Source: Rubrivivax sp. (lineage in GTDB: Bacteria > Pseudomonadota > Gammaproteobacteria > Burkholderiales > Burkholderiaceae_C). Taken from it: DNA of 41,920 nucleotides. Within the stretch, counting starts at the first letter, position 1. Each line of letters opens with the position of its first letter. This document shows, piece by piece, positions 34,394 through 41,920 of the stretch. A program made the translations under genes and the position numbers. The notes beneath the pieces are model-generated. The model ran no database searches, was not told the origin of the DNA, and saw only the letters and a list, made by a program, of their open reading frames with translations. The stretch covers positions 1-41,920 of the forward strand of contig JAURZK010000075.1 of the NCBI GenBank assembly GCA_030653505.1, given 5' to 3'.

Positions 34394-36184
34394 ATGAGAA
34401 CCACCTACTGTGGCCTGGTCAGCGAAGCGCTGATGGACCAGACCGTCACCCTCATGGGCTGGGCCCACCGCCGCCGCGACCACGGCGGCGTCATCTTCAT
34501 CGACCTGCGCGACCGCGAAGGCCTGGTGCAGGTCGTCTGCGACCCCGACCGCGCCGAGACGTTTGCCACCGCCGAAGGTGTGCGCAACGAGTTCTGCCTG
34601 CAAGTGACGGGCAAGGTGCGGGCGCGCCCCGCCGGCACCGAAAACGCCAACCTCACCAGCGGCAAGATCGAGGTGCTGTGCCACGAGCTCGTGGTGCTGA
34701 ACCCCAGCGTGACGCCGCCCTTCCCGCTGGACGACGAGAACCTCAGCGAGACCGTGCGCCTGACGCACCGCGTGCTCGACCTGCGCCGCCCCGAGATGCA
34801 GAAGAACCTGCGCCTGCGCTACCGCGTGGCCATCGAGGTGCGCAAGTTTCTCGACGAGCAGGGTTTCATCGACATCGAGACGCCGATGCTCACCAAGAGC
34901 ACGCCGGAAGGCGCACGCGACTATCTCGTGCCCAGCCGCATTCACGACGGCCACTTCTTCGCGCTGCCGCAGTCGCCCCAGCTCTTCAAGCAGCTGCTGA
35001 TGGTGGCCGGTTTCGACCGCTACTACCAGATCACGAAGTGCTTCCGCGACGAGGACCTGCGCGCCGACCGCCAGCCCGAGTTCACGCAGATCGACATCGA
35101 GACCTCGTTCCTGAACGAGCAGGAGATCCGCGCCATCACCGAGGCCATGATCCGCAGCGTCTTCCGCAAGACCATGGGCGTGGAGCTGCCGGTGTACGCG
35201 CAGTTGACCTACGCCGAGGCGATGCACAAGTACGGCAGCGACAAGCCCGACCTGCGTGTGAAACTCGAGTTCACCGAGCTCACCGAGGTGATGAAGACGG
35301 TCGACTTCAAGGTCTTCTCGGGCCCGGCCACCAGCGTCGGCGGCCGTGTCGCCGCGCTGCGTGTGCCCGGCGGCGGCGAGATGAGCCGCGGCGAGATCGA
35401 CGCCTATACCGAGTTCGTGAAGATCTACGGCGCCAAGGGCCTGGCCTGGATCAAGGTCAACGACGCCGCCAAGGGCCGAGACGGCTTGCAAAGTCCAGTG
35501 GTGAAGAACCTGCACGACGCGGCGATTGCCGAGGTCGTTGCGCGCCCCGGTGCGCGCAACGGCGACCTGCTCTTCTTCGGCGCCGACAGGGCCAAGGTCG
35601 TCAACGACGCCCTGGGCGCGCTGCGCGTGAAGATCGGCCACAGCGAGTTCGGCCGCAACCACGGTCTGTTCGAGGACAAGTGGGCGCCGCTGTGGGTGGT
35701 CGACTTCCCGATGTTCGAGTACGACGAGGACGCGAAGCGCTGGAACGCCGTGCACCACCCCTTCACGGCGCCCAAGGACGGCCACGACGAGCTGATGAAG
35801 ACCGACCCGGGGGCCTGCATCGCCAAGGCCTACGACATGGTGCTCAACGGCTGGGAGATCGGCGGCGGCTCGGTGCGTATCCACCGCGCCGACGTGCAGG
35901 CGCGCGTCTTCGAGGCACTGAACATCACGCCGGAAGAGCAGCGCGTGAAGTTCGGCTTCCTGCTCGACGCGCTGCAGTACGGCGCGCCGCCGCACGGCGG
36001 CCTGGCCTTCGGCCTCGACCGCATCGCCACGCTGATGACGGGGGCCGAGAGCATCCGCGACGTCATCGCCTTCCCGAAGACGCAACGTGCGCAATGCCTG
36101 CTGACCGGCGCGCCGAGCTTCGTCGACGAGGCGCAGCTGCGTGAGCTGCACATCCGGCTGCGCAACCCGACGCCCGCGGCCTGA
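34394..36184 (+). CDS. aspS: Aspartyl-tRNA synthetase, probably non-discriminating (Asp/Asn)
   Basis: A 596-residue class IIb synthetase of bacterial type, complete with the GAD insertion (about residues 280-420). Anticodon-binding OB fold: [24 protein letters not shown]; class II motif 2 in [27 protein letters not shown]; motif 3 in [16 protein letters not shown]. His30 (RRRDHGG) and Gly81 (RPAGTEN) correspond to the His/Gly pair of Pseudomonas-type non-discriminating AspRS, where E. coli has Leu and Lys. Such enzymes charge both tRNA-Asp and tRNA-Asn and need GatCAB. The start at ATG 34394 follows GGAGTGAAACG; the upstream open frame is rejected. The 126-nt gap before it holds no gene. Confidence 0.96.
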   Translation: MRTTYCGLVSEALMDQTVTLMGWAHRRRDHGGVIFIDLRDREGLVQVVCDPDRAETFATAEGVRNEFCLQVTGKVRARPAGTENANLTSGKIEVLCHELVVLNPSVTPPFPLDDENLSETVRLTHRVLDLRRPEMQKNLRLRYRVAIEVRKFLDEQGFIDIETPMLTKSTPEGARDYLVPSRIHDGHFFALPQSPQLFKQLLMVAGFDRYYQITKCFRDEDLRADRQPEFTQIDIETSFLNEQEIRAITEAMIRSVFRKTMGVELPVYAQLTYAEAMHKYGSDKPDLRVKLEFTELTEVMKTVDFKVFSGPATSVGGRVAALRVPGGGEMSRGEIDAYTEFVKIYGAKGLAWIKVNDAAKGRDGLQSPVVKNLHDAAIAEVVARPGARNGDLLFFGADRAKVVNDALGALRVKIGHSEFGRNHGLFEDKWAPLWVVDFPMFEYDEDAKRWNAVHHPFTAPKDGHDELMKTDPGACIAKAYDMVLNGWEIGGGSVRIHRADVQARVFEALNITPEEQRVKFGFLLDALQYGAPPHGGLAFGLDRIATLMTGAESIRDVIAFPKTQRAQCLLTGAPSFVDEAQLRELHIRLRNPTPAA

Positions 36185-36231
36185 ACGGCTGAAATGGCTA
36201 AAATGGCCAGGTTGCCCGCAGGAGCACGGCC

Positions 36232-36507
36232 ATGGATGTCACCGCCACCGAAGCCAAGAACCGCCTCGGCCAGATGCTCGAACACTGCCAGCGCGAGCCG
36301 GTGGTGATCGAGAAGTCGGGCCGGCGCCACAGCGTGCTGATCTCGGCGGCGCAGTACGACGCGCTGGTGGCTGCCGCTGCACCGGCCTCGGAGGTTGCGC
36401 AGGACCCCGGCCGTGCGTTCTATGCGAAATACAAGGATTGGGTCGACATGCAGAACGACCTGGTCGAGAAGTACGGCATCCCGGGTGAAGAGTTCCGCGC
36501 CTGGTAG
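36232..36507 (+). CDS. Type II antitoxin, Phd/YefM-like N-terminus with CcdA-like C-terminus
   Basis: A 91-residue protein. Residues 1-45 (MDVTATEAKNRLGQMLEHCQREPVVIEKSGRRHSVLISAAQYDAL) have the Phd/YefM DNA-binding fold pattern. The last about 30 (FYAKYKDWVDMQNDLVEKYGIPGEEFRAW) resemble the toxin-neutralising tail of CcdA, which fits the CcdB-like gene 15 nt downstream. Promoter signals: TAAAAT at 36199-36204 and AGGAGCACGGCC before the ATG. It is probably autoregulated, as is common for the family. It lies between aspS and nudB, which are usually neighbours, so the pair looks inserted. Confidence 0.87.
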   Translation: MDVTATEAKNRLGQMLEHCQREPVVIEKSGRRHSVLISAAQYDALVAAAAPASEVAQDPGRAFYAKYKDWVDMQNDLVEKYGIPGEEFRAW

Positions 36508-36522
36508 GTACGAACGATCACC

Positions 36523-36840
36523 ATGGCCCAGTTCGACGCCTACGAAAACCCGAGTGCCGCACAGCGCGAGGCCTTCCCCTATTTCGTGGTGCTGCAGAGC
36601 GACCAACTCGACCACTGCTCGACCCGACTGGCGATGCCCCTGGCGCGCACGCCGGCTTCGGCCGCCAACATGCCGCGGCGGCTGTCCCAGGCGGTAACCG
36701 TGCGTGGCGAACGGCTGTTTCTCGCGCCGCATCTTGTGGCGGCCTTGCCGCGCGCCGTGCTGAGGCGTCCGGTGGGGTCGCTGCGCGGCGATGCGGCGGC
36801 ACTGATCGACGCGCTGGATGCCGTGGTCAGCGGTGTCTGA
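36523..36840 (+). CDS. ccdB: CcdB-family toxin
   Basis: A 105-residue protein aligned along its length with CcdB: MAQFDAYENPS, PYFVVLQSDQLDHCSTRLAMPLAR, RLSQAVTVRGERLFLAPHLVAALPRAVL and a final helix. Classic F-plasmid CcdB poisons DNA gyrase through its last residues (Trp-Gly-Ile); here the end is VVSGV, so the key Trp appears replaced by Ser. It may therefore bind gyrase weakly, have another target, or be detoxified. The start is ATG 36523, 15 nt after the antitoxin stop. Its stop overlaps the likely GTG start of nudB. Confidence 0.87.
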   Translation: MAQFDAYENPSAAQREAFPYFVVLQSDQLDHCSTRLAMPLARTPASAANMPRRLSQAVTVRGERLFLAPHLVAALPRAVLRRPVGSLRGDAAALIDALDAVVSGV

Positions 36841-37294
36841 ATCCACCCGATTCAAGATCCCGCGCTCGGTGCTGGTGGTCATCCACACCCCGGCGCTGGA
36901 CGTGCTGCTGATCGAACGTGCCGACAAGCCCGGCTACTGGCAGAGCGTCACCGGCAGCCTCGACGACGAAGACGAAGCATTGGACGCCACGGCGCGGCGC
37001 GAGGTGCTGGAGGAAACCGGCATCGTCGTCGACCGCGTGGGCGGCGTGCTTCGCGACTGGCAGCAGCAGAACGTCTACACCATCTACGCCACCTGGCGCC
37101 ACCGCTATGCGCCGGGCGTCACGCACAACACCGAGCACGTGTTCGGCCTCACGGTGCCAGCAGGCACGCCGGTGGTGCTGAACCCGCGTGAGCACCTGTC
37201 CCACGTCTGGCTGCCCTGGCCCGAAGCCGCGGCGCGCTGCTTTTCACCCAGCAACGCAGAGGCCATCCGGCGCCTGCCCGCACTGCCCGCATGA
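36833..37294 (+). CDS. nudB: Dihydroneopterin triphosphate diphosphatase (Nudix)
   Basis: A 153-residue Nudix hydrolase. It opens STRFKIPRSVLVVIHTPALDVLLIERADKPGYWQSVTGS, the NudB pattern; the Nudix box is GSLDDEDE, then ATARREVLEETGI, with one more residue than the strict GX5E spacing. It removes pyrophosphate from dihydroneopterin triphosphate in folate synthesis. GTG 36833, overlapping the ccdB stop, is preferred; an ATG at 36818 in the same frame would add MPWSA. Translation may be coupled to ccdB. It is 10 nt before the next gene. Confidence 0.88.
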   Translation: MSESTRFKIPRSVLVVIHTPALDVLLIERADKPGYWQSVTGSLDDEDEALDATARREVLEETGIVVDRVGGVLRDWQQQNVYTIYATWRHRYAPGVTHNTEHVFGLTVPAGTPVVLNPREHLSHVWLPWPEAAARCFSPSNAEAIRRLPALPA

Positions 37295-37304
37295 AGATCC
37301 GGCC

Positions 37305-38126
37305 ATGACGCTGAACCCGATGAACTCCTCGAAGCTGCCGCCGCACACCGGCTTTGCCGGGCTGCGCGTGGCCACCTACAACATCCACAAGGGCGTGCGC
37401 GGCGTCGGTCCGCGCAAGCGGCTGGAGATCCACAACCTGGGCCTGGCGGTCGAGGCGCTGGATGCCGACCTCGTCTTCCTGCAGGAAGTGCGCGCCTTCC
37501 ACACCCGCGAGGCGCGTCGCTTCGAGCGCACGAGCTTCGGCTGGCCGGCGCAGGGCCAGGCCGAGTTCCTGGCGCCCGACGGCTACGAGGTGGCCTACCG
37601 CAGCAACGCCTACACGCGCCACGGCGAACACGGCAATGCGCTGCTGTCGCGCTGGCCGATGGGCGACATCGGCCACCACGACGTGAGTGACCACCGCTTC
37701 GAGCAGCGCGGCATGCTGCACGTGCCGGTGCAGTGGAACGGCAGCACCGTGCACGCGGTCGTGGTGCACTTCGGCCTCGTGCACCGCAGCCGCGTGCGCC
37801 AGGTGCAGCGCCTGGCGCAGTTCATCACCGACGAGGTGCCGGCCGGCGAAATGCTGGTGGTGGCCGGCGACTTCAACGACTGGGGCGAACGGCTCGACGG
37901 CCCCATGGCCGAGCTGGGCCTGCGCCGCGCCGCGGCACCCGGTGCACGGCGTGCCGACTGCTGCACCTTTCCATCGCTGGCGCCGGTGTTCTCGCTCGAC
38001 CGGTTCTACGTTCGTGGCCTGACCTGCCGCTCGACCATGGTGCCGCGCGGCACCACCTGGGCCCGCATGTCCGACCACCTGCCGCTGGTGGCCGAACTCG
38101 AACCCTGGATCGGCGACGGGCCGTGA
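37305..38126 (+). CDS. Endonuclease/exonuclease/phosphatase (EEP) family protein
   Basis: A 273-residue EEP-fold protein. Motifs: LRVATYNIHKGVRG, LVFLQEVRAFHTREARRF (metal-binding Glu), HGEHGNALLSRWP, VVHFGLVHRSRVRQVQRL, VVAGDFNDWGERL (D-x-N) and MSDHLPLVAELE (final S-D-H). The active site is intact, so it should be a Mg-dependent phosphodiesterase. In betaproteobacteria this gene is regularly next to cardiolipin synthase clsB, as here (TGATG overlap), which suggests a phospholipid-related role; the E. coli YbhP protein next to clsB is the parallel. ATG 37305 is the first good start after nudB. Confidence 0.9.
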   Translation: MTLNPMNSSKLPPHTGFAGLRVATYNIHKGVRGVGPRKRLEIHNLGLAVEALDADLVFLQEVRAFHTREARRFERTSFGWPAQGQAEFLAPDGYEVAYRSNAYTRHGEHGNALLSRWPMGDIGHHDVSDHRFEQRGMLHVPVQWNGSTVHAVVVHFGLVHRSRVRQVQRLAQFITDEVPAGEMLVVAGDFNDWGERLDGPMAELGLRRAAAPGARRADCCTFPSLAPVFSLDRFYVRGLTCRSTMVPRGTTWARMSDHLPLVAELEPWIGDGP

Positions 38127-39412
38127 TGCCCTCGGCCGACCTGGTCAGGCTGCGCAGCTGGGCAACCGTGCCTGCACCGCGCTTCCTGGGCGGCAACCGG
38201 GTCGACCTGCTGCAGGGCGGCGACGAGCTCTTCCCGCGCATGCGGCAGGCCATCGAGGCGGCCACACGCGAGGTCTGGCTGGCCACCTACATCTTCCACG
38301 ACGACCCGGCTTCCACGACGCTGGCCATGGCGCTGAAGGAGGCGGCGGGCCGTGGCGTCGAAGTGCATGTCGTCGTCGACGGCTTCGGCAGCATGGCCAC
38401 GCTGCCCCGCGTGCGCGCGCTGTTCGCCGACAGCGGCGTGCAGCTCGAGGTCTTCCGCCCGCTCGACCGCTGGTACGCCTGGCTGCAGCCCGGGCAGCTG
38501 CGTCGGCTGCACCAGAAGCTGTGTGTCTGCGACGAGCAGGTGGCCTTCGTCGGCGGCATCAACCTCATCGACGACCGCCACGATATCAACCACGGCTGGA
38601 CCGACGCGCCGCGCCTGGACTACGCGGTGCAGGTGCAGGGCCCGTTGGCCGAGCAGGTGCACGCCACCGCGCGCGCGATGTGGGCGCGGGCCCACCTGCT
38701 GAGCAGCTGGCGCGAGGAGTTCAAGGCGCTGGCCCGCAGTGCACGCCCGGTGAAGCAGGCCATGACCATGGTGCGCGAGCTGCGCGGCCAGCCGCAGCCC
38801 GGCGACGCCGCGGCGGGCTCAGGCGCGCCGGACACGCCCATGCGCGCCGCCTTCCTGGTGCGCGACAACCTGCGCCAGCGCCGCGCCATCGAACGCAGTT
38901 ACGTCGAGGCGATACGCCACGCGCGCACCCGCGTGGACCTGGCCGTGCCCTACTTCTACCCTGGCCGCGGCTTCCGACGCGCACTGCGGCACGCGGCACG
39001 GCGCGGCGTGCAGGTGCGGCTGCTGCTGCAGGGCAAGGTCGACTACCGCATCGCCGCGCTGGCCGCGCGTGCGCTGTACGACGAGCTGCGCGCCCAAGGC
39101 GTGCGCATCTACGAGTACACGCCGGCCTTCCTGCACGCCAAGGTGGCGGTGGTCGACGACGACTGGGCCACCGTGGGCAGCAGCAACATCGACCCGCTGA
39201 GCCTGCTGCTGAACCTGGAGGCCAACGTCGTGGTGCGTGACGCCGGCTTCGCCGCGGCCTTGCGCGAACGCCTGCAGCAGGCCTTCGACCTGTCGCTGGA
39301 AGTGAGTGGCGCGCCGGTCCGCACCGGCTGGCGGCGCTGGTTGCACCGCGGTGTGGTGGCCTGGGCGGCCCACCTCTACCTGCGGCTGGCGGGTATCACG
39401 GGCCGGTATTGA
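38126..39412 (+). CDS. clsB: Cardiolipin synthase B
   Basis: A 428-residue phospholipase-D-superfamily enzyme. Both catalytic HKD motifs are present: H-Q-K-L-C-V-C-D near residue 130 (followed by FVGGINL) and H-A-K-V-A-V-V-D near residue 335 (followed by TVGSSNIDPLSLLLNLEANV). N-terminal VWLATYIFHDDPAST is also typical. There are no N-terminal membrane helices, as in ClsB rather than ClsA. It forms cardiolipin at the inner membrane from phosphatidylglycerol. The start overlaps the EEP stop and the stop overlaps the TTG of the next gene. Confidence 0.92.
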   Translation: MPSADLVRLRSWATVPAPRFLGGNRVDLLQGGDELFPRMRQAIEAATREVWLATYIFHDDPASTTLAMALKEAAGRGVEVHVVVDGFGSMATLPRVRALFADSGVQLEVFRPLDRWYAWLQPGQLRRLHQKLCVCDEQVAFVGGINLIDDRHDINHGWTDAPRLDYAVQVQGPLAEQVHATARAMWARAHLLSSWREEFKALARSARPVKQAMTMVRELRGQPQPGDAAAGSGAPDTPMRAAFLVRDNLRQRRAIERSYVEAIRHARTRVDLAVPYFYPGRGFRRALRHAARRGVQVRLLLQGKVDYRIAALAARALYDELRAQGVRIYEYTPAFLHAKVAVVDDDWATVGSSNIDPLSLLLNLEANVVVRDAGFAAALRERLQQAFDLSLEVSGAPVRTGWRRWLHRGVVAWAAHLYLRLAGITGRY

Positions 39413-40533
39413 CGGTGGCCGGCGACGCCGACCTCATCGTGCAGCGCCCGGAAGGCCTGTATTGCCCGCCGGGCGACTTCTTCATCGACCCGTGGCGCGC
39501 GGTGCCGCGCGCCGTGATCACGCACGCCCATGCCGACCACGCACGCCGCGGCCATGGCGCCTACCTGGCCACCGCGATCAGCGCCGGCGTGCTGCGCGCG
39601 CGGTTGGGCGACATCAAGCTGCAAGGCCTGGCCTACGGCGAATCGGTGCTGATCGACGGCGTGCGCGTGTCACTGCATCCTGCCGGCCATGTGCTCGGCT
39701 CGGCGCAGGTGCGCATCGAGCACGGCGGGCGCGTCTGGGTGGCCTCGGGCGACTATTTCACCAGTGGCCACACCACCGACGTCAACGCCACCTGCACCCC
39801 CTTCGAGCCCGTGCGGTGCGACACCTTCATCACCGAGAGCACCTTCGGCCTGCCAATCTACCGCTGGCGGCCGCAGGCCGAGGTGATGGCCGAAATCGTG
39901 CAGTGGTGGGCGGCGAACGCCGCCGCCGGCCGCGCCAGCCTGCTGCTGGGCTACAGCTTCGGCAAGGCACAGCGCCTGCTGGCGGGTGTGCAGGCGGGCG
40001 TGGCCGCGGGTCTCGGCCCCATCGTCGTGCACGGCGCCGTGGAGCCGCTGAACCAGGCCTACCGCGAAGCCGGCGTGGCGCTGCCGCCGACACTGCGGCT
40101 GGAGGACGTGGCCGACAAGGGGCTGCTGCGGCGTGCACTGGTGGTCGCACCGCCGGCGGTGCTTGGCAGCGCCTGGGCGCGAAAGTTCGGCGAGACCAGC
40201 GACGCCTTCGCCAGCGGCTGGATGCAACTGCGCGGCGCGCGGCGCCGCCAGGGTGTGGACCGCGGCTTCGTGCTCAGCGACCACGCCGACTGGCCGGGCC
40301 TGCAGCGTGCCATCGCCGCCACCGGTGCGGGCCGCGTCATCGTCACGCACGGCTACGAAGCGGTGATGGTGCGCTGGCTGCAGCAGCAGGGCCTGCAGGC
40401 GGGCAGCTTCAGCACCGCCTATGGCAGCGACGACGGCGAATCAGCGGCCGGTGAGGCCGCTGCCGACGCGACCGTCGACGCCGTCCTGGACATGGACCTA
40501 GACACGGCCACCGGGGACGCTGCCGGCGCCTGA
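39409..40533 (+). CDS. MBL-fold ligase-associated-type DNA exonuclease
   Basis: A 374-residue metallo-beta-lactamase/beta-CASP-like protein. Start at TTG 39409 overlapping the clsB stop (TTGA); GTG 39415 is an alternative. The metal motif ITHAHADHARRGHGAY gives H-x-H-x-D-H; HPAGHVLGSAQVRIEHGG, VWVASGDYFTSGHTTDVN and TFITESTFGLPIYRW follow, as in mRNA 3'-end-processing-like exonucleases paired with ATP-dependent DNA ligase. FVLSDHADWPGLQRAI and VIVTHGYEAV complete the site. No ligase gene is adjacent here. The Asp/Ala-rich C-terminal about 30 residues are variable; the last 36 nt overlap the MFS gene on the other strand. Confidence 0.87.
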   Translation: MTVAGDADLIVQRPEGLYCPPGDFFIDPWRAVPRAVITHAHADHARRGHGAYLATAISAGVLRARLGDIKLQGLAYGESVLIDGVRVSLHPAGHVLGSAQVRIEHGGRVWVASGDYFTSGHTTDVNATCTPFEPVRCDTFITESTFGLPIYRWRPQAEVMAEIVQWWAANAAAGRASLLLGYSFGKAQRLLAGVQAGVAAGLGPIVVHGAVEPLNQAYREAGVALPPTLRLEDVADKGLLRRALVVAPPAVLGSAWARKFGETSDAFASGWMQLRGARRRQGVDRGFVLSDHADWPGLQRAIAATGAGRVIVTHGYEAVMVRWLQQQGLQAGSFSTAYGSDDGESAAGEAAADATVDAVLDMDLDTATGDAAGA

Positions 40534-41712
40534 GCGCCAGCGGCTCCAGCCCAGCGCCGCCAGCGTCAGCAGCGCGAAGGCGGCCCCGGCGCCGAAGGTC
40601 CAGGCCGAGCCCAGCGTGTCCCACAGGAGCCCGGCGACGATGCTGGCCAGCAGCATGGCCACGCCGCTGGCCAGGTTGAAGAATCCGAAGGCGCTGCCAC
40701 GCAGGTCGGCGGGCGCGTGCTTGGCCACCATCGCCGCCAGCAGGCCCTGCGTCATGCCCATGTGCACACCCCAGAGCATCACGCCCAGCAGCATCACGCC
40801 CCAGTGACTGGCGCTGGCGAGTACGAGGTCGGCCGCCACCAGGACGAGCAGCCCGCCAGCCAGCAGCTTGCCATGGTCCATGGTGTCCGAGAGTTTGCCG
40901 AAGGGGTAGGCCGATGCCGCGTAGACGACGTTCATCGCCACCATCACCAGCGGCACCCAGGCCATGCCCACACCCAGCTGCTGTGCACGCAGCACGAGGA
41001 AGGCCTCGCTGAACCGCGCCAGCGTGAACACCGCGCCGACGCCCACGACCCGCCAGTAGGCGCCGGGCAGCCGCGCCAGTGCTTCGCGGCGGATCGGGTT
41101 TACCGGCGGCTGGGTCGCGGCACGCGGTGCTTCCTGCACGCCGAAGAACAGCAGTGCCACCGCCAGCACGCCGGGAATCACCGCCACCCAGAACACGGCG
41201 CGGAAGTCGTTGGCCCACAGCAGCATCAGCGCCGTGGCTGCCAGCGGCCCGAGGAAGGCGCCCACGGTGTCGAGCGACTGCCGCAGCCCGTAGGCCGCGC
41301 CGCGCACGGCCGGCGGCGTGATGTCGGCCAGCAGTGCGTCACGCGGCGCGCCGCGGATGCCCTTGCCGACGCGATCGACAAAACGCGCCGCCACCACCAT
41401 GCCCACGCCACCGGCCAGGGCGAAGAAGGGCTTGCTGAAGGCGCCCATCGCGTAACCCAGCACCGCCAGGCCCTTGCGGCGGCCCAGCCAGTCGCTCAAG
41501 GCACCCGAGAACACCTTGCTGATGAGCGCCGTCGACTCGGCAATGCCTTCGATCACCCCCACGGCCAGCACGCTGACGCCCAGCGTGCCCACGAGAAACA
41601 TCGGCAGCAGGCTGTGCACCATCTCGGAAGACAGGTCCATCAGCAGGCTGACGAAACCCAGCACCCACACGCCAGCGGGCAGGGCAGTGCGGCTGCGCTC
41701 AGTCGAGATCAA
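40498..41712 (-). CDS. Major facilitator superfamily transporter
   Basis: A 404-residue permease with 12 predicted helices. It starts VWVLGFVSLLMDLSSEMVHSLLPMFLVGTLGVSVLAVGVIEGIAESTALISKVFSGALSDWLGRRKGLAVLGY, including the loop 2-3 motif G-x-L-S-D-W-L-G-R-R-K; RFVDRVGKGIRGAPRDALLAD and YGLRQSLDTVGAFLGPL are typical of one uncharacterised MFS group. The substrate is unknown. TTG 41712 with AGGTGG 6 nt upstream is preferred; an ATG at 41859 would add 49 basic, Pro-rich residues with no family match. Its 3' end overlaps the exonuclease gene by 36 bp. Confidence 0.87.
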   Translation of the reverse strand: MISTERSRTALPAGVWVLGFVSLLMDLSSEMVHSLLPMFLVGTLGVSVLAVGVIEGIAESTALISKVFSGALSDWLGRRKGLAVLGYAMGAFSKPFFALAGGVGMVVAARFVDRVGKGIRGAPRDALLADITPPAVRGAAYGLRQSLDTVGAFLGPLAATALMLLWANDFRAVFWVAVIPGVLAVALLFFGVQEAPRAATQPPVNPIRREALARLPGAYWRVVGVGAVFTLARFSEAFLVLRAQQLGVGMAWVPLVMVAMNVVYAASAYPFGKLSDTMDHGKLLAGGLLVLVAADLVLASASHWGVMLLGVMLWGVHMGMTQGLLAAMVAKHAPADLRGSAFGFFNLASGVAMLLASIVAGLLWDTLGSAWTFGAGAAFALLTLAALGWSRWRSGAGSVPGGRV

Positions 41713-41920
41713 TTCAATCCACCTGTCTCGCGGGTGGGGCCCGACGGGGCAGGACTTGCGGGCGGAGTGCGGCCGCTTGCGGCCCGTTGCAGACGTTGGC
41801 ATGCGGCTGCTTTGGCGCGTTGACTGAGGTGGCGGCAAAGGGCTGTCCGGGCGGGGCACGGCGGGCGACTGAAGCGGCCTTCGCTGCGCTCAGGCTGCCC
41901 TGCGGTGCTCGGGTCCATGG
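41713..41920. other. End-of-window region, no gene supported
   Basis: These 208 bp lie upstream of the MFS gene. They hold GC-rich short palindromes (for example GCGGCCGC at 41769-41776) and a TTGACT box on the plus strand at 41820-41825, with no gene behind it in the window. I see no conserved protein in either direction and no clear MFS promoter. Confidence 0.4.

Noticed and set aside
33140..36151. A very long open frame on the minus strand across DUF502 and aspS
   Set aside because: It is the antisense shadow of aspS in GC-rich DNA; its translation is Arg/His/Val/Leu-rich with no family pattern, while the plus strand encodes a full AspRS.
41713..41859. ATG-initiated 49-residue extension of the MFS transporter
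   Set aside because: It is a basic, Pro-rich stretch before the first helix with no family similarity; TTG 41712 has a better ribosome site.

Overview
This 41.9 kb window is GC-rich chromosomal DNA from a betaproteobacterium. It most resembles Burkholderiales of the Rubrivivax/Leptothrix/Aquincola/Methylibium kind. The evidence is the gene order of the housekeeping flanks (DUF971-ubiE-Tim44-like ... ubiJ-ubiB-fmdB-DUF502-aspS ... nudB-EEP nuclease-clsB), a non-discriminating type AspRS, and a methanolan-type (EpsD/E/F/G/exosortase/EpsI/EpsL) exopolysaccharide locus. The genus is inferred; no rRNA, tRNA or other species marker is present.

Layout. (A) 1-3017, plus strand: 3' part of a large Fe-S oxidoreductase, a DUF971 protein, ubiE and a short Tim44-like protein. 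(B) 3193-9008, plus: the export and exosortase module epsD, epsE, epsF, epsG, xrtB and epsI, preceded by a sigma-54-like promoter at 3055-3070. (C) 9102-21476, plus: repeat-unit assembly and modification, namely a Wzx-type flippase, a Wzy/O-antigen-ligase-type polymerase, four glycosyltransferases, a secreted GH99/WbsX-like protein, two methyltransferases, a Gfo/Idh/MocA oxidoreductase and an unrecognised aldo-keto-reductase-like barrel protein. Most of these genes overlap by 4 nt. (D) 21700-21912: a cold-shock gene with a structured 3' end and a terminator shared with the converging operon. (E) 30791 down to 21979, minus: initiating phosphoglycosyltransferase (EpsB/WcaJ type), epsL, galE, manC, rfbB, rfbD, rfbA, rfbC. 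(F) 30980-40533, plus: ubiJ, ubiB, fmdB-like, DUF502, aspS, a Phd/CcdA-hybrid antitoxin with a CcdB toxin, nudB, an EEP nuclease, clsB and an MBL-fold exonuclease. (G) 41712-40498, minus: an MFS transporter whose 3' end overlaps the exonuclease tail to tail.

How the parts work together. RfbA/B/C/D, ManC and GalE would supply dTDP-L-rhamnose, GDP-mannose and UDP-galactose. The WcaJ-type enzyme would load the first sugar phosphate onto undecaprenyl phosphate, and four glycosyltransferases would extend it. The flippase and polymerase would translocate and polymerise the units. EpsF/EpsG would set chain length, and EpsE plus EpsL would form the periplasmic/outer-membrane export path, with EpsD as a periplasmic foldase lipoprotein. 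The exosortase points to a PEP-CTERM-type protein partner encoded elsewhere.

Points most worth a second look: the whole EPS locus sits inside the normally contiguous ubiE...ubiJ-ubiB block; EpsG carries a tandem 24-residue motif matching the MshEN c-di-GMP-binding pattern but no C-terminal tyrosine cluster; a sigma-54-like promoter precedes epsD; two 4-codon minigenes built from an 11-bp tandem repeat lead into the polymerase gene; a hybrid Phd/CcdA antitoxin is paired with a CcdB lacking the canonical C-terminal Trp; and an uncharacterised barrel protein follows the Gfo/Idh oxidoreductase. All calls come from reading the sequence; no database search was run.
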